A DNA stretch of 64,000 nucleotides from CAWBFD01 sp963788115 (GTDB taxonomy: Bacteria > Actinomycetota > Thermoleophilia > Solirubrobacterales > 70-9), in the NCBI GenBank assembly GCA_963788115.1, contig CAWBFD010000004.1, forward strand, positions 2,140,117 through 2,204,116, given 5' to 3'. Below are positions 1 through 9,788 of the stretch, piece after piece; position 1 is the stretch's first letter, and each line of letters begins with the position of its first letter. The notes beneath the pieces were generated by a model. That model worked only from the letters and a program-made list of their open reading frames with translations, was not told the origin of the DNA and made no database searches. Position numbers and translations under genes: made by a program.

Positions 1-483
1 GCCGACGTCAGCACGGAACCCGCCTCCACATAGAGGACGTCGGGGATCACCTCGATCGCGGGGAACTCGGTCGCCAGCCGGGCGGCGTACATCCAGTGCG
101 TCGTCGCCGGCCGGCCGTCCAGCACGCCGGCTTCCGCGAGTGCGAACGCGCCGCTACAGAACGACGACCAGCCGTGCGCCGCGGTCATGAGCGGCGCGCA
201 GCGCGGCGACGAGAGCACGGGACGGTGGGAGGTCGGGGGGTTGCGCGGGGATGATGACCGTGTCGGCCGTCGCGATCGCGTCGAGACCGTGGCGGGTCTC
301 GACCACGAACGCGCCGAGATCGACGCGTGGTTCTTCGGCGCAAACGACGAACTCGTACCAGGGGACGCCGAGCTCGGGCCGCTCGAGGCCGAACACCTCG
401 CAGGCGACCGCCAGCTCGAACGGGTGGTTCCCGGGCTGGACGACAGCGACGACGCGATGCGGTGGGATGCGGGGTTCGGGCAT
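1..483 (-). CDS. GlxA/AraC-family regulator, N-terminal DJ-1/PfpI domain (partial, frameshifted)
   Basis: The gene runs off the left edge, so only the N-terminal DJ-1/PfpI-like sensor half is visible. The start chosen is ATG at 483 (MPEPRIPP). The frame reads the VVQPGNHPFELAVACEVFG strand-helix typical of GlxA-type AraC regulators. Near position 163 the frame breaks, and the protein resumes in another frame with SFCSGAFALAEAGVLDGR, the nucleophile-elbow-like loop conserved in this family, then ATTHW. The AraC helix-turn-helix domain expected at the C terminus lies outside the window. The family regulates catabolic genes; no target can be assigned. The frame break looks like a one-base error. 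Confidence 0.8.
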
Positions 484-554
484 TGGCAGGATCCTATCGC
501 TCAGGGGCAATCCTGCCACTCGTCGCCCGGACGGTCGAGGCCCAATATCAAGCC

Positions 555-722
555 ATGTTCGATGCGTACTGCCCTGATCACGGCGGGCGAGTGCTGCTCC
601 CCGCTCGTCATATCCTCGCCATGGAAGCCCGGCCCGGCTGCGTCGTCATTCGGATGCGTTGCTGGTGCGGCGCCGTGGCCCGGGCCGAGTTGCCGGGTCA
701 CACCCACCCGGTCGCGGCGTAG
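555..722 (+). CDS. Small Cys-containing hypothetical protein (55 aa)
   Basis: A short reading frame starts at ATG 555 and ends at TAG 720-722. It contains YCPDHGGRVLLP, a mid-segment with MRCWCGA and a C-terminal HTHPVAA. The CxxH and CxC spacing recalls very small actinobacterial zinc-ribbon-like proteins of unknown role. It is divergent from the GlxA-type regulator with about 70 bp between starts, and nothing else fits this stretch. No clear ribosome binding site decides the start. Function unknown. The 190 bases after it (723-912) hold no gene I can support. Confidence 0.5.
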   Translation: MFDAYCPDHGGRVLLPARHILAMEARPGCVVIRMRCWCGAVARAELPGHTHPVAA

Positions 723-912
723 CGCGCCGCGCTGCTCCAATCGGAAGACGTGTCATCCGATTGTCGGCCTTGACAACCGTGCAATTCAGGCCAGACTGGG
801 GCGTACTTCTGCCGCATCGGCCGTGGCGCCCCGTGCCGGTGCGGTTGCTCGAGTCGTCGCGCGCACGGACCGCCCGCCGTCGCCCGGCGGCTCGAGCGCG
901 GCGCGTGCGGGA

Positions 913-1512
913 TCAGATCGGATCCACGGTCCGGGCCGGGTCGCCCTCAGGGAGGTACTCCTGCGCCCACGTCATGCGCTTCCAGTCGGGAATGGGCGCG
1001 ACCGCTGCGGGCTTCGGGACGAACGGCGACCGCTCGACCGGTTCCATCTTGTGGATGTAGCGATTGCAGTTCGGGAACACCTGCGTCGCCTGCACGCGTA
1101 CGACGCCGATCGCACCCGGCATCTCGGCACACAGCGGATCGTCGACCGCAACGGTCGCGACGCCGTTCACCCGCAACCGGTTCGGTCGCACGAAATCGAT
1201 GAACAGCATGCCGACGTGGGCCTGCGCAGAGATATTGCCGAGCGACAAGAACATGCCGTTGCCGTCGTACACGGGGAACGCGAGCGTGCGCTCGTCGATG
1301 ACGCGCACGAAGCCGGGCTCTCCACCCTTGTACGAGCACTGCGGATGGCCTTCGGCGTCGCACGTCGCGAGGAAGAACATGTCGCGCGATTCGATGAACG
1401 TCTTGGCGTGCGCGTCGATCGTTTCGGCCACGAGCAGCTCGTCGATGCGATCCGCGATGCGGCGCGAGTCGAACCAGTCCTGCCAGGCTCGGTGATCGTC
1501 GTTGAAGGTCAT
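913..1512 (-). CDS. Pyridoxamine 5'-phosphate oxidase (PPOX) family flavoprotein
   Basis: A 199-residue protein with the split-barrel FMN-binding fold of the PPOX superfamily. FIESRDMFFLATCDAEGHPQ (about residues 39-58) is the first strand pair, followed by GGEPGFVRV, then NISAQAHVGMLFIDF and RLRVNGVA strands. The C-terminal part with CNRYIHKME and FVPKPAAVAPIPDWK resembles the 'pyridoxamine 5'-phosphate oxidase family protein' type of about 200 aa, which is not proven to act on pyridoxamine phosphate. Likely a cytoplasmic FMN- or F420-linked reductase or oxidase of unknown substrate. The frame is intact, and the start ATG at 1512 matches the family N terminus. Confidence 0.85.
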   Translation of the reverse strand: MTFNDDHRAWQDWFDSRRIADRIDELLVAETIDAHAKTFIESRDMFFLATCDAEGHPQCSYKGGEPGFVRVIDERTLAFPVYDGNGMFLSLGNISAQAHVGMLFIDFVRPNRLRVNGVATVAVDDPLCAEMPGAIGVVRVQATQVFPNCNRYIHKMEPVERSPFVPKPAAVAPIPDWKRMTWAQEYLPEGDPARTVDPI

Positions 1513-1615
1513 GGCGATCTCTTCCGCTCAGAGGGCCGCTCGGGCCCCGGCTCGGGCGGCGCACGATACGTGCGCCGCTAATCCTCGCCTCAGGGTCTCT
1601 TTAGGCTAAGTCCCC

Positions 1616-2237
1616 GTGCTCTTCAAGCAATCGTTCTGGGCGGGCATCGCCGACGGCAGCATCACGGTGACGTTCCGGCGCTGGAAACGGTGCCAGGCGG
1701 TGGCCGGCCACCGCTACCGCACCGCCGCCGGGATCATCGAGGCCGACGCCGTCGACGTCGTCGATCCCGCCCGCATCTCGAACGCGGAGGCCCGCCGGTC
1801 CGGATACCCATCGGCTGCCGCGCTCGTCGCCGATCTGCGCGGAACTCCAGATCATGCCCGTGTACCGCATCCGGTTCCACAAGGTCGATGAACCCGACCC
1901 ACGCGCGGTGAAGGCGGCCACCGACGCGCTCACCGATGCCGACGTCGCCGACATCGACGCCCGCCTCGACCGACTCGACCGCGCGTCGAGCCACGGCCCG
2001 TGGACGGCCGCGGTGCTCGCGGTGATCGCCGAGCATCCGGCGCGCCGGGCCGGCGATCTCGCGCCGATGTTCGATCGCGAGCTTCAGCCGTTCAAGACCG
2101 ACGTGCGCAAGCTGAAGAACCTCGGGCTCACCCTCAGCCTCGAGATCGGCTACGAGCTGTCGCCGCGCGGGCGCGCGTATCTCCAGCTCAGTCGCCGGAC
2201 GCCGGCGCCGGGTAGTGAACCGGCGGCGCCTCGCTGA
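1616..2237 (+). CDS. ASCH-domain-like protein (frameshifted)
   Basis: GTG start at 1616. The first piece reads LFKQSFWAGIADGSITVTFR, then RWKR and VVDPARISNAEARR, typical of small actinobacterial ASCH/PUA-like proteins that bind RNA or nucleotides. A frame break near 1845 is followed by PVYRIRFHKVDEPDPR and a C-terminal winged-helix-like segment (AAVLAVIAEHPARRAGDLAP, then LKNLGLT, then SPRGRAYL). The joined protein is about 206 aa. Its 3' end overlaps the convergent MMPL gene by about 50 bp. Precise function unknown. Confidence 0.7.
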
Positions 2238-4654
2238 ACGGTTCGGGCTTGCGCAGGAGCCCGCGGGTCACCCAGTTGCGCCGTTCGGCCCACACCAGCA
2301 TCGGTGGGAGCACGATGAGCGCGCACAACAGCGCGATCGTGACGTTCATCGCGACGATTCGCCCGAAGTCGCGCAGGAGCGGGAGCGACGAGAACGACAG
2401 CACTGCGATGCCGGCAATCGCAGTGAGCGCGGAGACGATGAACGCGCGGTCCGGTGCGCGACGCGGTGACTTCGACGGCTTCCCCGGGTTCGTAGCCGCG
2501 GCCGCGTTCCTCCACGAAGCGCAGCAGGATCAGCGACGTGAACTCAGTGCAGGCCGCGATCACGAGCGGCCCGCCGACGGCAGTCATCGGGCTGAGCTTG
2601 AGGTCGAACGCCCAGGCCACGATCGACGCGAGCCCCACGGCGATCGCAACCGGCACGAGCGACAGCAACGACCGGATGACCGACCGCAGCCGGACCGCGA
2701 GGAACAAGAAGACGAAGAGCAGCGCGAGGTAGGTCAGCAGGACGCGGTTGGCTTCGAGGTTCTCGAGCAAACCGACCCCGACGACCGCGAGGCCCGACGG
2801 TGTGAGCGAGATCCCCTCGGGCGGATCGGCGTTCTCCCGCATGTCCTGCACCAGCGGGGCGCGATCCTCGAGCGATGAGGGGCCGGCGCGGAACACGATG
2901 TTGAAGTCGGTTGCGGCTCCGCTCACAGTCGAGGCCTTGAGACCTTCGGGCGCGACGTCGAACGCGGCGCGTACGTCCGCGCCCGTCGGCGCGATATCCG
3001 ACGCACCGGGCACGAACAGCAGGTCGCCGACCGCGGTCTCGATGCTCGACCCGGTGAGCAACGCACCGTCGCTGTTCTCGACTTGGTCGCGTGTGAACGC
3101 GTGTACGTAGCCGACGAATTCGTCGGTGAACACGTCGTCGCTCTGCACGAACACGCCGAGCTCGCTCGACGATCCGGTCAGCTCCTCGACCGTGCGGAGG
3201 TCCTTGATGGTTTCGGAATCCTGGTCGACCCACTGCACCGGATCGGTCTGCATCGTCAGGTCGTCTTCGACCGCGATGCCCCAGAAGAAGATGACGACGC
3301 TCGCGATGGCGAGCGGGATCGCAGTCGCCGGTGGCAGCCGGCCGAGGAACACGACGAGCCGCCCGAGCGAGCCTTGGCGAAAGTCTTTCCCGGTCGTGGG
3401 CGAGCGGTGCTCGCGGATACCGAGGATTGCGAGTGGGAGCACGATCGAACACAGGCAGATCGCGGCGATGCCGACCGCGAGCAAGAGGCCGAAGTCGCGG
3501 ATCATCGGCACCTTGGCGAACCGCAACGCGAGGAACGCGAAGATTGCGTCGAACGTCACGACGAGCAGCGCGGGGCCGAGGCTGCGCGACGTCTCCTGGA
3601 TCGGGTGTTCGCTCCGATCGAGGATCGCTTCCTCCTCGACGCGGGCGTGCATCTGGATCGCGTAGTCGATGCCGACGCCGAGCAACACGGGCAGGCCCGC
3701 GATGGTGACGACGGTGAGCGGGATCCCGAGGTACCCCGCGAGCCCGAACGCCCAGACGACCCCGACGAGGATGACGAACAGCGGGAGCAGCCGCCAGCGC
3801 ACGTGGAACAGCAGGAGGAGGATGACCACCATGATCGCGACCGCGATGGCGCCCAGGGTCAGCATCCCGCCGCGCAAGTAGTCGTTGATGTCCTTCAAGA
3901 GGATCGGCGCGCCGGTGGTGACGACCGACGCATTCGCGAACGAGAGCTCGTCGGCCTGATCGAGCACCAGATCCGACGCGGCGCCCTCGATTTCGATCGA
4001 CTCGTTGCCCGGCAGCCGCACGATGATCTGGGCCGTCGATTCGTCGAGGATGAAGGAGCGGTGCGCCTTGCGGATCTCACCCTCGTTGTCGTAGAGCAGG
4101 AACTCGACCCACGCCGGGTTGTCGAACGTGCGTTGGTCTTCCGGCACTGCGTTGAGTCGTCCGATGGTCGCGAACGCGTTCTCGGCGCGCGCGGCGTGCT
4201 CGGGCGTGTCGGGCGTCTCCTTGCCGAGCGCGGTCTGCAACGCCGCGCCCGCAATGCTGTGTGTCGGGTCGCCGTCGGGACTCGCGATGAGCGAGTCGGA
4301 GAATTCGAGGATCGTCAGCGGCGTGATCACGCCGTGCACATCGCCGGTTTCCATGAGCGCGTCGTCAAATGATTCGAGCTGCGCGCGGTTCTCGGCGGTG
4401 AACAACTCGTCGACAGTGTGGCCCTCGTCCATGCTGATCACGGTGAGCATGGCTTGGCCCCCGAAGAGGTCTTGGTAGGCGACGTTGTCGATGTAGACCT
4501 GGTCGTCCTTGTTCAGGTAGCTGTCCTGGCCGGTCGCGAACTCGAGCTGAGTGATCCCCAGCCCGAGCACAATGGTCACGAGCAGTCCCACCACCGAGAC
4601 GAGGCCAGCGCGCTTGCCGAGCTGTACGGCAAGGACCGACCAGAAATGCTGCAT
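2188..4654 (-). CDS. MMPL/RND-family transporter (frameshifted near 2455)
   Basis: About 820 residues with two RND repeats. An N-terminal membrane helix (residues ~15-35) is followed by a large extracytoplasmic loop. Membrane helices cluster around residues 258-410 and include the motif GVGIDYAIQMHARVEEE, characteristic of MMPL/HpnN-like RND proteins. A second loop and a second helix cluster follow (LALLFVFLFLAVRLRS onward). Near 2455 the frame changes, and the last helices continue as VLSFSSLPLLRDFGR to the stop at 2188. The family exports lipids or hydrophobic compounds by proton motive force. The substrate here is unknown. The 68 bp upstream separate it from the PhyH gene on the same strand. 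Confidence 0.9.
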
Positions 4655-4722
4655 GCGCGCCTCAGAGGTTGGCGTACTCGAGTTCGATCATGCTTGGTAC
4701 TCCCCGCGGCGCGCGTGTGCAA

Positions 4723-5491
4723 CTAGGAAGCGGGTTCGGGAGTGAGCAGCCGGCGCGGATGGCGGCCGTCGACGTACCCGATGAACGGCGGCGCGATGTT
4801 GTACCCGAGCAGTTCCTGCAACCGCGGCGACAGCGTCGCGACTACCGCGGGCGCGACGGCGAGGACGTGGTTCTCGACGGGCCGCAGCCACGCGGCCGCG
4901 TAATGCAGCACGACGCCGATGCGGGCCCTGTCGGTGTGATTGGCGCCCCCGCCGTGCCACACGCTGCCCAGGTAGATGAGGGCGGAGCCGGCCGGCATCT
5001 CGACGTCGACCGTTGGCGTGTCGGCAGTCGGGCGTTCGTCGATCCACCGGTGGCTGCCCGCAACGATGCGCGTCGCGCCGTTTTCGGCTGTGAAGTCGTC
5101 GAGCGGCCACATGATGTTGACGACGAGCTCGGCGTGCGGCCGCGGGAGCGGGTAGATCGCGTCGTCGGGATGCAGGCCCTGCGCGATCTCGCCGGGACCG
5201 ATCTCGATACCTGTGGGCGCGCTGAGCTGGTAGTGGCCGAGCACCGCGTCGAGCACGCCGAGGATCAGCGGATGCGTCGCGGGGCCGTCCATGACGCGCG
5301 TCTTCGCGAACAGCGCGTAGATGCGGCGGGTGTGGAACCCCTCGAACGCGTCGCGCCCGAAGGGCGTCTCCTCGGCCAGGGCCGCGAACTCGGCTCGGGC
5401 GGCGCGGGCTTCGGGGAACGCGTCGGGCACGATCGCATAGCCGTCGCGGTCGAGGTCGGCCAAGCACCCGGGCGAGTTCCACGTGGTCCAC
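4723..5491 (-). CDS. Phytanoyl-CoA dioxygenase (PhyH) family protein
   Basis: A non-haem Fe(II)/2-oxoglutarate oxygenase of about 255 aa. The HxD metal motif is seen in QGLHPDDAIYPL. Further on are NGATRIVAGSHRW and GSVWHGGGANHTDRARIG, which supply the distal His and the Arg that binds 2-oxoglutarate. The preferred start is GTG at 5491 (VDHVELARVL), with GAAGGGG five bases upstream. It needs one frame correction near 5465 to join LADLDRDGYAIVPDAFPEA. Without it, an upstream in-frame extension lacks a good ribosome binding site. The substrate is unknown; the family hydroxylates lipids, amino acids and small metabolites. Confidence 0.85.
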
Positions 5492-5592
5492 GGTAACCCC
5501 TTCAGAGCAGCTTGGTTTCGAAGTGGAAGACACGCTGTTCGCGGATACGCATGTCGACGACCGAACGCGTCGGTGGCGCTACGGTCGTGACG

Positions 5593-6028
5593 GTGAAAAT
5601 CGACGTTCGCGCGGCTAACCACGGCAACGCCGGAGGCGGTCGACCAGATCAACGTATTGATCCCGCAGTTGAAGCCCGCGTGGGATCCCGTCACCGTCAC
5701 CGGGCTCGCGCAGGTGATCGAGTCGCCGACCCGCGTCTATGTCGCCCGCTGCGACCAATCCATCGTCGGCATGACGTTGCTCGTACCGCACCGTCACCTT
5801 CCCGGGCTCCGGTACCACATCGAAGATGTCGTTGTGGACACGGCACATCGAAGACAGGGCATAGCGCGGAAGTTGCTCACGGCCGCGATGGCTGATGTGG
5901 CCGACGGCGTTCTCTCGTTCGACCTGCGGTCGCACCACACGCGCCGCGCCGCGCATGCGCTCTACGTCGGCCTCGGTTTCGAGCCCAGCGAGACGACTGT
6001 GTTCCGGAGGCGGCTCACGTCGGGATGA
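5593..6028 (+). CDS. GNAT-family N-acetyltransferase (frameshifted near 5617)
   Basis: A small GCN5-like acetyltransferase of about 144 aa. The acetyl-CoA binding motif A is seen as IEDVVVDTAHRRQGIARKLL (R/Q-x-x-G-x-A pattern), followed by the C-terminal ALYVGLGFEPSETTVFRR. Starting at GTG 5593 (VKIDVRAA), a one-base correction near 5617 joins TTATPEAVDQINVLIPQL, which fits the usual GNAT N terminus. Translating only from the internal TTG at 5657 would lose this first strand. The substrate cannot be told. It converges with the F420 oxidoreductase gene, overlapping it by 14 bp. Confidence 0.8.
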
Positions 6029-6884
6029 GCGGGGCGATCGCGTCGAGGGCGCTGGCGCGGACGGTGAAGCGGTCGATGCCCCAACGGTCGTGGTGCGAAC
6101 GCACTTCGGCGACGAGTTGGTCTTCGGTGCCGATCAGCACGTACGGGCACGCGAGCAGGTCGGCGGCCGTGAACTGCGGGATCTCGTGTGTGAGCTTCTC
6201 GGCTGCCGCGGTGCGGTCGGTGGTGATCTCGACATGTTGCACGAGCGCGTCGATCACCGGCGTACGGCCCGCGGCGCGGACGTGAGCGATCGTGCGGTCG
6301 ACGTCGTCGGTGTGCCAGCGGACTTCGTGCGTGTGGCCGTCCGCGAGCGTGCGGCCGAGGCCACTGATGCCGACGATGGCGGCGTGCTCGCCCGCGTACT
6401 GCAGGAGGCGGGTATTGCCGCCGCCGATGAGCAGCGGCACCGCCCGCGGCTGCGCAAGTGCCGCGCCGTCGGCGTGGATGTGCTCGCCGTGGAAGGTGAC
6501 CGTCTCGCCCGCCAGCACGCGCTGGATCACCTCGACGCTCTCGATCAGGCGCGTCACTCGGTCCGGCGCCGACAACGCGGTCCGGCCAATCATCCTCCAC
6601 TCGGCCGGCGTATGTCCCGCGCCGATGCCTAACAGCGCGCGCCCACCGGAGAGCAGGTCGAGGGTAGCGACGTCGGCGGCGATGTGAAGCGGCTCGCGCA
6701 CGCCCGCGTTCACGACGTAGGTGCCGAGCGAGATCGTCGTCGTCCCGGCCGCCGCGTGCGCCAACGTGACGAACGGTGACACACCAGTCCCCGGATGATC
6801 GGCGACGAGGAACGCGACGAAGCCCGCGGCTTCAGCGCGCGCCGCGTCGGCGGGGTCCTGCGACTGCAGCGCGAACTCGACCAT
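6015..6884 (-). CDS. LLM-class F420-dependent oxidoreductase
   Basis: A 289-residue luciferase-like (TIM-barrel) oxidoreductase. It shows VEFALQSQDPADAARAEAAG at the N terminus, DHPGTGVSPFVTLAHAAAGT, then LGTYVVNAGVREPLHIA and LDLLSGGRALLGIGAGHTPAEW, the classical flavin/F420 pocket of the bacterial luciferase-like family. VPLLIGGGNTRLLQYAGEHA follows. The length and C terminus match the actinobacterial subgroup assigned to coenzyme F420. It is translated just after the HxlR regulator (stop-to-start spacing about two bases), so the two probably form one operon and the regulator may control this enzyme. Substrate unknown. Confidence 0.9.
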   Translation of the reverse strand: MVEFALQSQDPADAARAEAAGFVAFLVADHPGTGVSPFVTLAHAAAGTTTISLGTYVVNAGVREPLHIAADVATLDLLSGGRALLGIGAGHTPAEWRMIGRTALSAPDRVTRLIESVEVIQRVLAGETVTFHGEHIHADGAALAQPRAVPLLIGGGNTRLLQYAGEHAAIVGISGLGRTLADGHTHEVRWHTDDVDRTIAHVRAAGRTPVIDALVQHVEITTDRTAAAEKLTHEIPQFTAADLLACPYVLIGTEDQLVAEVRSHHDRWGIDRFTVRASALDAIAPLIPT

Positions 6885-6886
6885 CG

Positions 6887-7564
6887 TTACTGCGTCGGGA
6901 TCGGATCCCGCGCCTCGCGCACATAGCCCGCGACCGGGCTGAACTCGAGCCAGCGCGGCAGCGCGCGCACCATGCTCGGCGTCCCCGACAATCGGACGCG
7001 ATCATCGCGCATCGCGTCGTACAGCTCCTCACGCCCGAGCCACACGCGGTACATCGTCGGGAGCGTGCTCGACACGAGCACGTCGGTTTCGATGCCGGGA
7101 GGTGTCACACAGACCGACACGTCATCGGGCTCGACCACGAGCCAGAAGCGATGATCGTGATCGGAGAACTCGAACTCGATGACTACCCGCTTGTCGGGCC
7201 GCTTGTCCGGATCGATGCCACGATGGATCCACCACAGCAACAAGTCGGGGTCGAGTTCCTCCGGCATCGGCTCCGCGAACGCCCACTTTGCGCCCCACTC
7301 GGCGAGCCCGAAGATCAGCGGCTTCAATTCTTCGCCGGCCCGGGTGAGCTCGTAGCCCTGCGCGGTGTGGGCAATCACGCCGACGCGCTGCAGCTGTTGG
7401 AGCCGCTTGCTGAGCAGCGCCCGCGAGAGACCGGGCAGACCCCGGGCCAGTTCGTTGAAGCGGTGGCTGCCGGACACCATCTCGCGGACGATCAGCAGGC
7501 TCCACCGGTCGCCGAGCACCTCCGCGGCCTTGGCGATCGGGCAGTACTGCGCGTACGGACGCAC
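6887..7564 (-). CDS. HxlR-family winged-helix regulator with SCP2-like C-terminal domain
   Basis: A 225-residue transcription factor. The N terminus has CPIAKAAEVLGDRWSLLIVR (residues 8-27), the hallmark HxlR start, followed by RFNELARGLPGLSRALLSKR recognition helices and GYELTRAGEELKP. The C-terminal half (about 110-225) reads like an SCP2-type ligand-binding domain, an arrangement common in actinobacteria. It is first in a two-gene unit with the F420 oxidoreductase and divergent from an acyl-CoA dehydrogenase. The shared 63-bp spacer contains a near-palindrome at 7574-7595 that is a plausible operator. Confidence 0.9.
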   Translation of the reverse strand: MRPYAQYCPIAKAAEVLGDRWSLLIVREMVSGSHRFNELARGLPGLSRALLSKRLQQLQRVGVIAHTAQGYELTRAGEELKPLIFGLAEWGAKWAFAEPMPEELDPDLLLWWIHRGIDPDKRPDKRVVIEFEFSDHDHRFWLVVEPDDVSVCVTPPGIETDVLVSSTLPTMYRVWLGREELYDAMRDDRVRLSGTPSMVRALPRWLEFSPVAGYVREARDPIPTQ

Positions 7565-7573
7565 GGCCGGAGT

Positions 7574-7595
7574 CTAGGTTCACAAGTTGAACTAG
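7574..7595. promoter_or_regulatory. Candidate operator of the HxlR regulator
   Basis: In the 63-bp divergent spacer, CTAGGTTCA and TGAACTAG face each other around CAAGT, giving an imperfect dyad with one extra G in the left arm. It starts 10 bp before the HxlR ATG and lies 33 bp from the acyl-CoA dehydrogenase ATG. HxlR proteins bind dyads as dimers, so autoregulation is likely. This is inferred from position and symmetry only. Confidence 0.5.
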
Positions 7596-7627
7596 TCGCC
7601 GGCCCTCGGCCGTCGTACGTTGCGGAG

Positions 7628-8805
7628 ATGAGCAACTTCCCTGGTCCGGCCCCGGCCCGCGACGGCGACGACGCTTTCGTCGGCCTCGCACGCGAGCTCG
7701 GCGCCCTCTTTGCACCCCGCGCCGCCCAGCACGACCGCGACAACGCGTTCGTCGAGGCGAACTACAAGGAGCTGGCCGAAGCGGGCTATCTCCGCCTCGC
7801 CGTGCCCGAGGATCTCGGCGGCCTCGGCGCCGACATGCGGCAGGTCTGTTATGCGCAGGCCGAGCTGGCGCGCCACTGCAGCTCGACGGCGCTCGCCGCG
7901 AACATGCACCTCTACATCACGTTGCTCCAAGGCTTCCGCCGCCGGGGCGGCGCGCCCGACGCCGAAGGTGTCTTGAAGCGTGTCGTCGAGGAGGACCTCG
8001 TCTTGATGACGAGCGGCGGCTCCGACTGGCTCTGGCCGACCGGCGACGCGGTCGAAGTCGACGGCGGCTACCGCGTCACCGCGCGCGAAGTCGTTCTGCA
8101 GCCAGGCGCCGGTCGCGAACGTGATCGCGACGAGCGCGCCCCTCCGCCACGCCGACGGCACCATCGAAGTGCTGATGTTCGGTGTGCCGATGAACGCCGA
8201 CGGCGTCGAGATCCTCGAGACGTGGGACACGCTCGGCATGCGCGCCACCGCGAGCCACGACGTGCAGTTCACTGACGTGTTCGTCCCCGCGGAGAAGATC
8301 ACCGCGCGTCGCGGTTGGAACTCCCTCGACGGACCGTTGAACGCCGCGGGCGTGCACATCGCACCGACGTCCGCGTCGGTCTACTGGGGCATCGCGTGCG
8401 CCGCGCGCGACGAAGCCGTGCGCGTCGTCAGCACGCGCAAGCGCGGCGACACGCCGATGGCCGAGATCCAGACCGTGCAACGGCAGGTCGGATTGATGGA
8501 CCACAAGCTCACCGTCTCGTGGTGGGCGCTCGCCGGTTCCCTCAACGCGTTCGACGGCGAGTACAACGTGGGGCCGGCCACGATGAACGCGGTGATGCAC
8601 GGCAAGCGTTCGGTCGTCGAGGAAGCAGTTGCGATCACCGACATCGCGATGGAGACGGTTGGCGGCGCGTCCTACTTCCGCACTTCGCCGCTCGAGCGCC
8701 TCTACCGCGACGCTCGCGGCAGGGAAGTTCCACCCGCTCACGCCCGAGAACACGCTGCTGTACGCGGGGCGGGTGGCGCTCGACCAGCCGATCGACACCG
8801 AATAG
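7628..8805 (+). CDS. Acyl-CoA dehydrogenase family protein (two frameshifts)
   Basis: A roughly 390-residue flavoprotein. The N-terminal helical domain (FVGLARELGALFAPRAAQHD) leads to LAVPEDLGGLGADMRQVCYA and AELARHCSSTALAANMHLY. The beta-domain follows a frame break near 8100: VIATSAPLRHADGTIEV, then GMRATASHDVQFTDVFVPAE, the substrate and FAD loop. C-terminal helices include VVEEAVAITDIAMETVGGAS. A second break near 8722 precedes FHPLTPENTLLYAGRVAL and the stop at 8805. Start ATG at 7628. A role in fatty or branched acyl-CoA oxidation is likely. It abuts the convergent SDR with no spacer. Confidence 0.88.
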
Positions 8806-9587
8806 CTATCCGAGTTCGTCGAGCAACGTCTTCGAGTAGGTGATCCGGCCGGTCAGGCTGGCCGGGTCGCCCGTGCACAACGCGTACGCCGCCGCGGCCA
8901 TCGTCGACGCCGGCTCGATGAACTCGGCGGGGACGCCGCGGTCGAGGCCGTGGTGGACGACGCCGGGTGTCGTGACGATGGCCATCGGCGACAGCGCGTT
9001 CACCGCGATGCCGTCGGCGTAGACCTCGGCCGCCAATCCGGTCGTGAACCGTTCGAGTGCGGCCTTGCACATTCCGTAGACGGTGCCGCCGCCACCGGCG
9101 GCGGCCCCCGTAGGGCGGTCCTTGAGGATGCACGGCCGCGCGAAGAGATGTTGAGGATCCAGCCCTCCTTGCGCGCCTTCATGCCCGGCAGCACGAGTTG
9201 CGCGAGTTCGAACGGAGCGCGCACCTGCACGTCGAACATCAGGTCGTAGTGGCGCGTCGAGAACCCATCGACGGGCTCGAAGTAGGTGATCGCGGCGTTG
9301 TTCACGAGCACGGAGATCGGTCCGAGCTCGCGCGTGACCGTCTCGACGAGGCGGGACCGATCCTCGGCCTTGGCCAGATCGGCCGCGACCGCGATCGCCA
9401 ACGCGCCGGTGCTCGTGATCGACTCGACAGTCGACGTGATGCTGCCGGGCAGCGGGTGATCACCTTCCGCGACGGTACGCGCCGACACCGCGACCGCGGC
9501 GCCTTCGGCGGCGAAGCGGCGCGCGATTTCCTCACCGATCCCGCGGCTCGCGCCGGTGACGAGTGCGACTCTTCCTGCAAGTCCCAT
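8806..9587 (-). CDS. SDR-family NAD(P)-dependent oxidoreductase (frameshifted near 9145)
   Basis: A short-chain dehydrogenase of about 259 aa. It begins LAGRVALVTGASRGIGEEIA (Rossmann TGxxxGxG), has VLVNNAAITYFEPV (NNAG-type motif) and ILNISSR. After a one-base break near 9145 it continues with the catalytic Y-x-x-x-K as VYGMCKAALERF, and VNALSPMAIVTTPG. Start ATG at 9587; stop at 8806. The C terminus RITYSKTLLDELG is normal for the family. Substrate unknown; it is surrounded by lipid or xenobiotic catabolism genes. Confidence 0.88.
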
Positions 9588-9665
9588 CAGGCCAAGCCCA
9601 TCGGCCCAGGCTCGCACACGACGGCGGGGTTCACCACCGCGCGCTGTCCGTGCCCCGGCGGCCAT

Positions 9666-9788
9666 GTGCACGTCGACGTCCAATCGACCATGCTGACGGT
9701 CGACAGCCCGTTGCCTTTCGTGCACGCGGGCCGGGTGTACGAGCGCGGCGTCCATGCGATCCCGCGCGGAGCGGAAGGCAGCGCATGA
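9666..9788 (+). CDS. Possible small protein coupled to the esterase gene
   Basis: A frame that is open upstream contains CPCPGGH, then from GTG 9666 VHVDVQSTMLTVDSPLPFVH and GRVYERGVHAIPRGAEGSA. Its stop overlaps the next start as ATGA, the usual sign of translational coupling. I do not recognise the protein. It could be a real 40-60 aa peptide or the C-terminal remnant of a larger gene whose beginning lies under the divergent SDR. It fills the 197-bp spacer between the SDR and the esterase. Confidence 0.3.
   Translation: MHVDVQSTMLTVDSPLPFVHAGRVYERGVHAIPRGAEGSA

Noticed and set aside
770..800. TTGACA at 770-775 as a promoter -35 box
   Set aside because: No credible -10 box at the right distance and no plus-strand gene downstream; probably chance.
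3083..4372. A 429-residue open frame on the plus strand opposite the MMPL gene
   Set aside because: It is Arg/Asp/Glu-rich without domain motifs and lies exactly antisense to a recognisable transporter; in GC-rich DNA such frames are usual shadows.
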